The notes beneath the pieces were generated by a model. The model saw only the letters and a program-made list of their open reading frames with translations, searched no databases and had not been told where the DNA came from. Made by a program: the position numbers and the translations under genes. From CAYRNY01 sp964425755 (lineage in GTDB: Bacteria > Chloroflexota > Anaerolineae > Aggregatilineales > Aggregatilineaceae), in the NCBI GenBank assembly GCA_964425755.1, contig CAYRNY010000006.1:154687-218686 (forward strand): a DNA stretch of 64,000 nt, read 5' to 3'. Below are positions 35,122 through 42,614 of the stretch, in pieces; position 1 is the stretch's first letter, and every line of letters begins with the position of its first letter.

Positions 35122-35214
35122 TCAGGCACACAACCCACTACCACCGGACCAACGGTCAGCGGCGTTGCTGTGGTGATGGTGATGCAGGTGAGTGAGTGTC
35201 TGTCTCGCGTTCAT
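35122..35214 (-). CDS. hisL: Histidine leader peptide (leaderless)
   Basis: A 30-codon frame whose residues 9-15 read HLHHHHH: six His in seven. It precedes an intrinsic terminator and hisG, so it is the sensor peptide of a histidine attenuator. No ribosome-binding site is present: the predicted -10 box ends 7 bases before the ATG, so the transcript should begin at or within a couple of bases of the start codon. Leaderless leader peptides are known in actinobacteria; this case appears similar. The His codons lie at 35184-35170 and the stop at 35124-35122. Confidence 0.85.
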   Translation of the reverse strand: MNARQTLTHLHHHHHSNAADRWSGGSGLCA

Positions 35215-35221
35215 GCTGCAA

Positions 35222-35250
35222 AGTATAGCGCCGCCGACAAGCGCTGTCAA
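35222..35250 (-). promoter_or_regulatory. Promoter of the his operon
   Basis: Minus strand TTGACA (35250-35245), exact 17-base spacer, TATACT (35227-35222). Transcription should start near 35214-35216, at the hisL ATG. Confidence 0.85.
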
Positions 35251-35371
35251 TCACTTTGTTGCGTGGTTGCACCGGGAGGCGCGCGCATCTTCACCGCGCG
35301 CAAGGTGGCACGAAGCTCGAATCAGCCGTACAATTGCGACCTGACGCCATATAACACAGCTAGCACGCACA

Positions 35372-35956
35372 ATGGGACGTCTTATGTCCGGCCAGACACA
35401 CGATGAAATCTACGAACGACTCGCCAGCCGTTACCTGTGGCGCAGCCGCTGGTATAACGTGCGCCAGGACGATCTGCGCGCCCCGGACGGCAGCGAATTC
35501 ACGTACACGCTGGTCGAAAAGCCCGACGCTGTGTGGATCGTGCCGGTGACTCCCGGCGGCGACATCGTGCTGATCAGGCAGTATCGCTACGCGATCAGCG
35601 CGTGGTGCCTTGAGGTCCCGGCGGGGAACATCGAGCCGGGGCACACCCCGGAAGAAATGGCGGCACGCGAGCTGCGCGAGGAAATCGGCGGCACAGCCGG
35701 GCAGCTCATCCCGGTTACGGAGTTTTATACCATGAACGGCATCGGCACCGAACGAGCGAAAATCTTCCTGGCGCGCGACGTCTCCCTGAGCGACCCGGCA
35801 CACGAAACAACCGAACTGATCGAGTTGCGCCGTGTCCCGGTAGCGGAAGCCATGCGCCTGGCCCGCACCGGCGCGATCACCGACGGACCAAGCGCGTTGG
35901 CGATCTTGCTCAGCGAGCCGCTGCTGCGCGACTATCTCACGGAGCACATGCCATGA
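35372..35956 (+). CDS. NUDIX hydrolase, ADP-ribose pyrophosphatase-like
   Basis: 194 residues. Cleaves nucleoside diphosphates linked to another moiety, probably ADP-ribose or a nucleotide sugar. N-terminal beta strand region LASRYLWRSRWYNVRQDDL and TYTLVEKPDAVWIVPVTPGGDIVLIRQYRY as in the NudF type. The Nudix box runs from GNIEPGHTPEEMA to ARELREEIGG; the REUxEExG metal core is intact, while the first Glu of the box is His. Divergent from the his promoter. The stop overlaps the following lipoprotein gene by 4 bp. An ATG four codons in is an alternative start. Confidence 0.87.
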   Translation: MGRLMSGQTHDEIYERLASRYLWRSRWYNVRQDDLRAPDGSEFTYTLVEKPDAVWIVPVTPGGDIVLIRQYRYAISAWCLEVPAGNIEPGHTPEEMAARELREEIGGTAGQLIPVTEFYTMNGIGTERAKIFLARDVSLSDPAHETTELIELRRVPVAEAMRLARTGAITDGPSALAILLSEPLLRDYLTEHMP

Positions 35957-36807
35957 CCCGCCGCACCGGACGCATGCTGTCAGGGGTGCTACTCGGGCTG
36001 GTGTTACTGCTGGCAGCATGCAGTGACGAAGCCCCGCCCCGCGACGATGACCCACCGATCCTCACCGGATTCGACGCGCTGCCCAAACAAATCATCACTA
36101 TTGCGCTGACACCCACCCCCACGCCGGTAATCGCTGGGGCCGAACAGGTCGCCGTCGCACAGCCCACCGCCACCCCAGGCCCGCCGCGCCCGACCGCGAC
36201 ACTGACACCGTACGTCGGCGTGTTTCTCGGCCAGCCGACCTCGGAGAGTGGCGCGCCCGCTCCGACGCTCGCCCCGCTCGCGATCAATCCCGGCATCGGC
36301 AGTTCCGTGATCGCCAGCGGTGGCATCGCGCCATCAGAACACAGCGGCAACTGCAGCTACAGCGTCGCGGGGCAGTTCGCCAGCGCCTACACGGGCGTCC
36401 AGGCCCGGTTGGGCTGTCCGCTCAATCCCGGCGCGAGTGTCTCGCCGATGGTGACCCAGCCGTTTGAGCGCGGCGTGATGTTTTGGCGCGGCGACACGCG
36501 GCAGATTTACGCCCTGGCGTCGAACGGCCAGTTCTGGCAGGTACCGGATACGTGGAACGAAAGCATGCCCGCCGACGATCCGGCGTTCTCGCCACCGGGG
36601 GGATTGCTCCAACCTGTGCGGGGATTCGGGTACCTCTGGCGCAACAACGGCACCATCCGTGAGGCGCTGGGTTGGGCGCTGGCACAAGAAACGCAATACG
36701 ACAGCTTCTGGCAAGACTTCGAACGCGGCGCGATGTTCCTGGACCGCAGCGGGCAGATTTACGCCCTGTTCACCGCCGAAGGTCAGCATTCGGGTCCGCT
36801 GGGCTGA
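35953..36807 (+). CDS. Putative lipoprotein of unknown function
   Basis: 284 residues. Signal peptide with a lipobox (LLLAAC; Cys at about residue 24), then a Pro/Thr-rich spacer of about 80 residues (TPTPTPV, PTATPGPPRPTATLTP) typical of cell-surface linkers. The C-terminal half carries two related units (QFASAYTGVQARLGCPL with FERGVMFWRGDTRQIYAL, and FQDFERGAMFLDRSGQIYALF), which resemble LGFP-type or beta-propeller-like repeats. Co-translated with the NUDIX gene through a 4-bp overlap. No function can be stated. Confidence 0.75.
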   Translation: MTRRTGRMLSGVLLGLVLLLAACSDEAPPRDDDPPILTGFDALPKQIITIALTPTPTPVIAGAEQVAVAQPTATPGPPRPTATLTPYVGVFLGQPTSESGAPAPTLAPLAINPGIGSSVIASGGIAPSEHSGNCSYSVAGQFASAYTGVQARLGCPLNPGASVSPMVTQPFERGVMFWRGDTRQIYALASNGQFWQVPDTWNESMPADDPAFSPPGGLLQPVRGFGYLWRNNGTIREALGWALAQETQYDSFWQDFERGAMFLDRSGQIYALFTAEGQHSGPLG

Positions 36808-36818
36808 TCGCGCAAGCG

Positions 36819-37595
36819 CTACAGACGCCGGTCATCCAATACCGGTAGCTGGCGGCGCACCTGCTGCACCATGTCGAGATCGATCGTCACGGTGAGGTGG
36901 CACTCTGTTTCCCCGGCTTCGACTACAATCGCGCCCCAGGGGTCGACCACACACGAATGGCCGAAGAAATGCGCCCCGTCGTCATCCTGGCCTACGCGGT
37001 TCACCGCCACCATAAACATCTGGTTTTCGATCGCCCGTGCACGCAGCAGCGTGCGGTAGTGTTCCAGGCGCGGGTGCGGCCACTCAGCGGGCAAAATCAC
37101 CAGCTCAACGCGATTATCTACATAACGCCGGAACAACTCAGGAAAACGCAGATCGTAACAAATCGCGAACCCGGTCCGGCCCCAGGACATATCGAGCGCC
37201 AGGGGCGATTCGCCTGGAGTAAGGTATTGGTCCTCGTTCATCAACGGGAACAGGTGCATCTTGCGATACGCCCCCATGATCCCGCTGCGCGGTTCTGTCA
37301 CCGCGATCGTGTTATAGAACCGCTGCCCGCGCTTTTCAAACAGCGAGCCGACGATATGGATTTTGTGCTGCCGTGCCAGCGCCACGATCTGCGCGAACAG
37401 CCCGCCGTTAAGCGCGCTGGCGAACTCCTCACACCGTTCGTACACGGCACCGGCTTCCCACAGCTCCGGCAGCACCACCAACTGCGCGCCGCGCTGTGCC
37501 GCTTCGGCCACAAGCTGCTGCACGCGTGTCCAGTTGGTGCGCGGTTTGCCCTGCTGTATGTCGAATTGCAACAACGATATGGTCAATTCTCGCAT
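36819..37595 (-). CDS. Carbon-nitrogen hydrolase (nitrilase superfamily), omega-amidase-like
   Basis: 258 residues from the Met at MRELTISLLQFDIQQG; a longer frame lacks homology. The catalytic triad is complete: Glu44 in VLPELWEAG, Lys112 in GAYRKMHLFP and Cys146 in FAICYDLRFPE. The ending LARAIENQ-like LRARAIENQMFMVAVNRVG and the DPWGAIVVEAGE strand place it near omega-amidases and deaminated-glutathione amidases. Cytoplasmic. Minus strand, convergent with the lipoprotein gene; the substrate cannot be decided from context. Confidence 0.85.
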   Translation of the reverse strand: MRELTISLLQFDIQQGKPRTNWTRVQQLVAEAAQRGAQLVVLPELWEAGAVYERCEEFASALNGGLFAQIVALARQHKIHIVGSLFEKRGQRFYNTIAVTEPRSGIMGAYRKMHLFPLMNEDQYLTPGESPLALDMSWGRTGFAICYDLRFPELFRRYVDNRVELVILPAEWPHPRLEHYRTLLRARAIENQMFMVAVNRVGQDDDGAHFFGHSCVVDPWGAIVVEAGETECHLTVTIDLDMVQQVRRQLPVLDDRRL

Positions 37596-37727
37596 GGTCA
37601 CATCCACCATCGCCAATCGCCAATCACCAGTCATCAGTAGCAAGTGTACAGGTAATCATGCCGCGGCGCGAACGGCCTGGCGCGGTGGCAACACGCCATC
37701 CCGGGTTCTCCCAAGCGGGCCATGCCA

Positions 37728-38267
37728 CTAAAGCCGCGCGTGACTCAACCAGAACTCGCGCACCGCTTCCGTCGCAGCATCTATCGACAAATCGGTCGTT
37801 TCAAGCTTCGGCAAATCCAACGTAGCGACACGCAGCTCGCGCTTGAGCCGGCTGAGCAATGTTCCGCGGTTGGCCGGATTATGAAACCACGCCCCACGAG
37901 CGACATACACCCGCCGGAGAATTTCGTCCAGCGCGCAGGTCAGGCACAACACAACCCCGGACTCCATCAGCCGCGCCCGGTTCAGGTCGTCCAGCATTGC
38001 AGGGCCGCTGATCGTGATCACGCTGTTGCGGCGCAACGTCAGGTCGCGAATCGCGTCGGCCTCCAGTGCCTTCAACCGCGCCTCGCCAAACGTCTCACGG
38101 ATCGCGTTGGCAGACTGGCCTTCGCGTGCGAGGATTTCATTTTCCAGGTCAAAAAATCCCGTATTCAACTGGTGCGCAACGGCACGCCCGATCGTGGTCT
38201 TCCCCACGCCCATCGGCCCGGTGAGGATTAGATTCTGGTACGGTGCTGAATCAAAAATCGTGGTCAT
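37728..38267 (-). CDS. Shikimate-kinase-like P-loop protein lacking substrate residues
   Basis: 179 residues, AroK fold. Walker A GPMGVGKTT is present, with the FFDLENEILAREGQS segment in place of DSD. The shikimate-binding Arg (FR in true kinases) is replaced by LK in GEARLKALE, and the GGG motif is SGP in ITISGPAMLD. So ATP binding is probably kept but shikimate binding is unlikely; a true aroK lies at 12762. The gene overlaps the following HAD gene by 4 bp (ATGA), suggesting a joint role, perhaps kinase and phosphatase on a small metabolite. That pairing is inference. Confidence 0.7.
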   Translation of the reverse strand: MTTIFDSAPYQNLILTGPMGVGKTTIGRAVAHQLNTGFFDLENEILAREGQSANAIRETFGEARLKALEADAIRDLTLRRNSVITISGPAMLDDLNRARLMESGVVLCLTCALDEILRRVYVARGAWFHNPANRGTLLSRLKRELRVATLDLPKLETTDLSIDAATEAVREFWLSHARL

Positions 38268-39067
38268 GATCGGGGCGATATCTCCTCACCCTTCGACACA
38301 TGACCATTCCGCCAGCCAGGATACCACTCGTCCAGCAGCGGCAGCAGGTCATGCAAGGTAGTGATCGTCCCGTCGGGCACGATCTCACGCGCGGCGACTT
38401 CGTTCAACTCGTCGTTGCGCTCGCGCCAGACGCCATACATCCCCACGCCCTGCGCGCCGCGAATATCCGCTTCCAGGTTATCCCCAACGTACACCGCTTC
38501 GTGTGGCTGCAAGCCGAGCAAATGCAACGCGTGGTCGAAAATCGCGCGGTGCGGTTTGACATACCCCACATCCGCTGCCGACACGCGGCACTGTGGGAAC
38601 CAGTCGAACAGGTCGAAGGCGCGTAACTCGCGGTCACGGTAAGTCATCGGTTGCGACGCATTAGTAATGATGCCGAGCGTCACACCGGTCGTGGCAAGCT
38701 GCGGCAGCACGTCCAGCGCGTCCGGATACGCGCGCTCGCCGGGGCGTGGCTGCCAATCATAGACCTCCATCACCGCCGCGATATCGATCCGGTGTTCCGG
38801 CACGCCGGATGAGACAAGCGCCTGGTGAACACAATCGATCAACTGCGGCGCGATGAACGTCTCGCGGCTGCTTTCCCATGCCGTTCCCAGTGCGGTGCTG
38901 AAGGCATCCAGCAACATCTCAGCCGTCGTCCCATTGAGCTTGTACCCCTGCACGCGCAAATACTCCAACACCGCAGCGAGGCGCTCGTAATGATAGTCCT
39001 CCCAGGGATCGGCATGATCCCAGTCGATCAGCGTGTGATCGAGATCGAACAGTACCGCTTTAAGCAT
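38264..39067 (-). CDS. HAD-family hydrolase
   Basis: 267 residues from the Met before LKAVLFDLDHTLIDWD. Motif I with Asp8 and Asp10, motif II Thr or Ser in GIITNAS, Lys in YVKPHRAIF, and motif IV VYVGDNLEADIRGAQ: a class I HAD phosphatase with a helical cap. Substrate unknown; candidates include sugar phosphates or 2-phosphoglycolate-type molecules, and histidinol phosphate cannot be excluded. Co-translated with the shikimate-kinase-like gene (4-bp overlap). Confidence 0.87.
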   Translation of the reverse strand: MLKAVLFDLDHTLIDWDHADPWEDYHYERLAAVLEYLRVQGYKLNGTTAEMLLDAFSTALGTAWESSRETFIAPQLIDCVHQALVSSGVPEHRIDIAAVMEVYDWQPRPGERAYPDALDVLPQLATTGVTLGIITNASQPMTYRDRELRAFDLFDWFPQCRVSAADVGYVKPHRAIFDHALHLLGLQPHEAVYVGDNLEADIRGAQGVGMYGVWRERNDELNEVAAREIVPDGTITTLHDLLPLLDEWYPGWRNGHVSKGEEISPRS

Positions 39068-39146
39068 GATCGCTGAAACTCCACAGGCTAGCCCAAACAC
39101 AAAACCAGATTGTAGCACACCCTGGCAACCCGACGGCTGGAACAGG

Positions 39147-40250
39147 TTAACTGTTGCTTAACTCCCGGTAAACCGCGACGGTCTGCGCCGCGATCTGTGC
39201 CTGGGTGAAATGCGCCAACACGCGCTGCCGGCCCGCCTCCGCCAGCCGCTGGCGCAGCTCAGGCGTGTGCATCACCCTGCGCAGCGCCTGCGCCAGGGCC
39301 GCGCGGTCGCCTTCCGCGAACAGCAACCCCGCCTCGCCGATCACATCCGGGATCGCGCCGCTGTCCGAACCGATCACCGGCACGCCGCAGGCCATCGCCT
39401 CGACGATCACCCGTCCGAACTGCTCTTTCCAGTTTGGGCGCGTCAGCGAGGGCACAACCAGCACATCCAGTCCCTGGTAGTAACCCGGCATCCGCGTTGA
39501 GGGCAGCACGCCAAACGTGACGCGCTCAGCAATGCCCAAGCGCCGGGCCTGTTCCTGTAACGCTGGCCTGGCGGGACCCTCGCCGACGATATCCAACTGC
39601 CACAGTCCGTTGAGCGTCGCCAGCGCTGCCAGCAAATCCGCGCCGCCCTTCTCCTCGACCAGCCGCCCGACAAAGCCAACGGTGAACGTCCCGCCAGCGC
39701 GCGGGACGTCCGGCGGTGCGAAAACCTCCGGGTCGACGCCGAACTGCGGCACAACAGCCAGCGGGCCGGTATACCCCTTCGCGCGCCACACCTCAGCGGC
39801 GCTGTGCGTGCCCACCAGCGCGTAATCGACATGGCGCAGCACCCAGCGTTCGCCCCAGCGGAACGGGATCGGGTAAGTACGCCGGATATTCTGCCACGAG
39901 AAGAACAGCGTCCTGGCCCCGGCACGGCGCGCGTGCCACAACGCGTGCCACGTCGCGACGTTATACGGCTCCTCGTCAATATGCACGATATCTGGCCGGA
40001 ACCGCTGCACCTCGCGCCCAAAGCGAGGATAATAATGCAGGTGGAAATTGCCGTTGAAGCGGACCGGCGTCACGCGCAGATCGTAGCCCGCGACATGCGC
40101 GCGTTCGAGCTGCAGTTCGCCACGCGCCGCGTCGCGCCAGCTTGGGGGGACCAGCACGCACAGTTCAATATCGTCAAAACGCGCGATCTCTTCGAGCTTG
40201 CGCTGGTACGCGCCGACAACACAGGCTTTCGAGAGCATCAGCACCCGCAT
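39147..40250 (-). CDS. Glycosyltransferase family 4
   Basis: 367 residues, GT-B fold. FTVGFVGRLVEEKGGADLLAAL starts the donor domain; the nucleotide-sugar site is EQFGRVIVEAMACGVPVIGSDSGAIPDVIG with the E-x7-E pair. IVHIDEEPYNVATWHALWHAR is characteristic of GT4 proteins of polysaccharide clusters. Shares one base with the upstream radical SAM gene, so the two are coupled. Acceptor unknown. Confidence 0.87.
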   Translation of the reverse strand: MRVLMLSKACVVGAYQRKLEEIARFDDIELCVLVPPSWRDAARGELQLERAHVAGYDLRVTPVRFNGNFHLHYYPRFGREVQRFRPDIVHIDEEPYNVATWHALWHARRAGARTLFFSWQNIRRTYPIPFRWGERWVLRHVDYALVGTHSAAEVWRAKGYTGPLAVVPQFGVDPEVFAPPDVPRAGGTFTVGFVGRLVEEKGGADLLAALATLNGLWQLDIVGEGPARPALQEQARRLGIAERVTFGVLPSTRMPGYYQGLDVLVVPSLTRPNWKEQFGRVIVEAMACGVPVIGSDSGAIPDVIGEAGLLFAEGDRAALAQALRRVMHTPELRQRLAEAGRQRVLAHFTQAQIAAQTVAVYRELSNS

Positions 40251-41476
40251 CAGTAGACGAACTCCCGGATGTCGTAGCGGCTGATGTGTGGCGTGCCGCC
40301 CTCGCGCGAGAAGCGAAGCTGGCGCTCGATGGTCTCCTGCTGGGCGAGACGCTCCTCGTGTGTCAGCGGGTCCAGCCCGGCCTGGTAAGCATCCTGGGCG
40401 TAGGCCATGCCTTCACTGACCACCAGCTCCGAAAAATAGACCAGGTCGTCCATATCCAGCGCCATCGCGTTGAGCGCCGCGACGGTATCGCTGACGTGCG
40501 CCGCCGCGTACTGGTGCCCGCCCGCACCAAGCAGGACGATCACGCCCACCGCGATGCCCGCCGCCTTGATCGTCCGCACGGCGTCGAGCACAGCCTGCGG
40601 CCTGCCCGGTTTTTTGAGGAATTGCAGCAGCTCCGCGTTGCCGCTTTCCATGCCGATATATACCGTCTTCAAGCCGCGTTCGCGCAGCGCGATGTAGTCC
40701 TCAACCGTTTTCTTCTGCCCGCTGAACCCGTCCAGAAATGCATAGATGCCGCCCAATGCCTCGACATCGTAAACGTCGTGAACAACGTCAAACAACGGAA
40801 CCAACATCTTCTGCGGGATTACAAGTGCGTTAGCATCCCCTAAAAAGATCGTACGGCGCAGACTCAGGCCATCGCCCAGGAAGTCCCGCACGGCTTCGGC
40901 ATGCGCGCGGAATTCGTCCGGGGCTTTGATGCGAAACGGGCGATCTTTGTAGAACGTGCAGAACGTGCACGTATTGAACGAGCAACCCTCTGCCGCCTGC
41001 AAAACCACCGAAAAATACTGGTCGGGGGGCAGAATGCCCACCGGGCGATACACGCGGTAATACTGCGCGACATCTTCTTCCGAACGCTGGGCGTCGAACG
41101 CCAGCGCGCGCTCGAACCCCAACCGGCCCCGGCCATCCAGCGCGCCGCTGAGGTCGGCGTCGCCCGCCTGGATTGCACGGTACAGGGCCGCCATCATCTC
41201 CCGCGCCGGGGTTTCGACCGTCGCGCGCGCTTCCTCCGGCAGCAGCCAGCGCCGCCCGCGCGTGCGATTCGGCAGCATCCACTTGGCGACCATTTTGCCG
41301 TCAAGGCCGCGCCGGTACGTTTTCGTCCCGATCTGCGCGGTCCACAGCCGCCCGGCATAGTCGTAACTGAACACATGTGGCTCACCGGCTGCGTGTTCCA
41401 CGCTGACGGTCACGCAGTTGTGTTTGACGCTGATTGTGATCGGGCGACCCTGCCATTTGCCCAGCAGCACGGCCAA
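40250..41476 (-). CDS. Radical SAM protein with CX4CX2C cluster motif
   Basis: 408 residues. About 150 N-terminal residues have no recognisable domain. The radical SAM core follows, with cluster ligands Cys165, Cys170 and Cys173 in EGCSFNTCTFC: a four-residue gap in place of the usual three. FLGDANALVIPQKML, IYAFLDGFSG, VYIGMESGNAELLQFLKKPGR and GVIVLLGAGGHQY complete the Elp3/MiaB-like barrel. No B12-binding or TRAM domain is seen. Reaction unknown. Coupled to a downstream glycosyltransferase by a one-base overlap. Confidence 0.82.
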   Translation of the reverse strand: MAVLLGKWQGRPITISVKHNCVTVSVEHAAGEPHVFSYDYAGRLWTAQIGTKTYRRGLDGKMVAKWMLPNRTRGRRWLLPEEARATVETPAREMMAALYRAIQAGDADLSGALDGRGRLGFERALAFDAQRSEEDVAQYYRVYRPVGILPPDQYFSVVLQAAEGCSFNTCTFCTFYKDRPFRIKAPDEFRAHAEAVRDFLGDGLSLRRTIFLGDANALVIPQKMLVPLFDVVHDVYDVEALGGIYAFLDGFSGQKKTVEDYIALRERGLKTVYIGMESGNAELLQFLKKPGRPQAVLDAVRTIKAAGIAVGVIVLLGAGGHQYAAAHVSDTVAALNAMALDMDDLVYFSELVVSEGMAYAQDAYQAGLDPLTHEERLAQQETIERQLRFSREGGTPHISRYDIREFVY

Positions 41477-41854
41477 TTATGTCCTCCTTGAAATCATTCG
41501 CTTCCGTCACGCGCCGTTCAATAGCACCTTAAAAACGAGGATTCGCTGCGTGCATGCCGCCCGCGCCAGCAATAGGACCACAGACGTTTTGCACACGGTA
41601 TGAATCCTAACCTATAATGACCAATATGCAACGCCAGTACGTGCCTGGAAACGTCCGGCTGTCGCGTTGTCAGCCGCTTGATCCGAGCCTATGGCAGTGC
41701 TGCGAAAACGGTCAAACGCGGCTATACTAAGAGCCCCGGCGCGCGCGTCTCAAACGTCGCGCTTGGAGCGCAGCATGCCGGTTAACGTGGGCGCAGCACA
41801 TGCGTACTGTGTCCTGTTGTAGCCTGACGCAAAACACGAGAAGCAGAGGAGTGT
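41477..41854. other. Intergenic region with two promoter-like sites
   Basis: About 380 bp between divergent genes without a convincing reading frame. On the plus strand TTGCAC (41589-41594), an 18-base spacer and a perfect TATAAT (41613-41618) form one candidate promoter; a TATACT near 41723-41728 may be a second. The first lies about 240 bp before the next gene, so a long 5' leader or a small RNA is possible. No RNA family was recognised. Confidence 0.4.
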
Positions 41855-42073
41855 ATGGCCGCTAAGTGCTGGACGTGTGGCGAAGACGCCGAAGCAATGT
41901 GTCGCTTTTGTGGACGCTTTTTATGCAAGGACCACGCCTCCAAAAAACCGATCTTTCTGACCGTGTACGTCGGGGCCAACCAGACCCCCAAAGCGATCGT
42001 AGTGGCTGACGCGATCTGGTGTGGCATTTGCCGGCCTCACCCGGAGCCGATCGCAATACCCGAAATATACTGA
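41855..42073 (+). CDS. Small zinc-ribbon (B-box-like) protein
   Basis: 72 residues. CWTCGEDAEAMCRFCGRFLCKDH is a cross-brace style set of Cys and His ligands, with a further C-x2-C (CGIC) later: likely binds two zinc ions like B-box or DUF2180-type fingers. Good GAGGAG site 5 bases before the ATG. Possibly a small protein-interaction or regulatory factor; no function can be assigned. The next gene starts 141 bp on. Confidence 0.7.
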   Translation: MAAKCWTCGEDAEAMCRFCGRFLCKDHASKKPIFLTVYVGANQTPKAIVVADAIWCGICRPHPEPIAIPEIY

Positions 42074-42214
42074 GCGCTCGCGCAGGACGTCCGCCCCGTC
42101 ACAGCACCGCAACCGCAAACCGGCGGGATGCCAACCGCCGTACCGGCAGACGACAGCGTTTCGAATCGACATCCGACACGACCGGACACCAAAACCACCA
42201 GTTAGGAGGGACAC

Positions 42215-42589
42215 ATGGCGAGCCTATACGACCGGCTACAGGATCACCTTGACGATGACGATGAACAGTCGCCGGCTGGTCTGTCCCCACTGGACCTCGC
42301 CGACCTGCCCGAATCCCAGCGCAAAGTGATGTTTTACCTGCTGCGCGGCGCGCGCGCCAAGGCCAGCGATGTCGCACGCGAGCAGATGGCGCAGGCTCTC
42401 GACGATGTGGACGATCTGGATGGCGCGCTCGATGCGCTGACCAAACGCGGCTGGCTGATCGCGTTCGGTGAGCCGCCTAACGTTCGTTACCGGATCAATT
42501 TCCGCCAGCGACGGGGCAGCCAGCTCTCGGTCAACCTGTGGTCGACGTTGTTCGAGCGCCTTGATGACGACCCCACAACCAGCACCTAG
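42215..42589 (+). CDS. Small winged-helix-like protein
   Basis: 124 residues. An acidic N-terminus (QDHLDDDDEQ), then LADLPESQRKVMFYLLRGARAKASDVAREQMA and LDGALDALTKRGWLIAFGEPPNVRYRINF, a helix-turn-helix plus wing pattern typical of winged-helix DNA-binding domains. AGGAGG ribosome-binding site. It lies 25 bp before the cyclase-ATPase gene and may regulate it or share its signal. Family not recognised. Confidence 0.65.
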   Translation: MASLYDRLQDHLDDDDEQSPAGLSPLDLADLPESQRKVMFYLLRGARAKASDVAREQMAQALDDVDDLDGALDALTKRGWLIAFGEPPNVRYRINFRQRRGSQLSVNLWSTLFERLDDDPTTST

Positions 42590-42614
42590 CTTATGCCCAC
42601 CTCCGAGATCAACC

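Noticed and set aside
35170..35196. His-rich run that looks like an affinity tag
   Set aside because: It lies at the predicted start of the his transcript, before a terminator and hisG, so it is a natural leader peptide rather than vector sequence.
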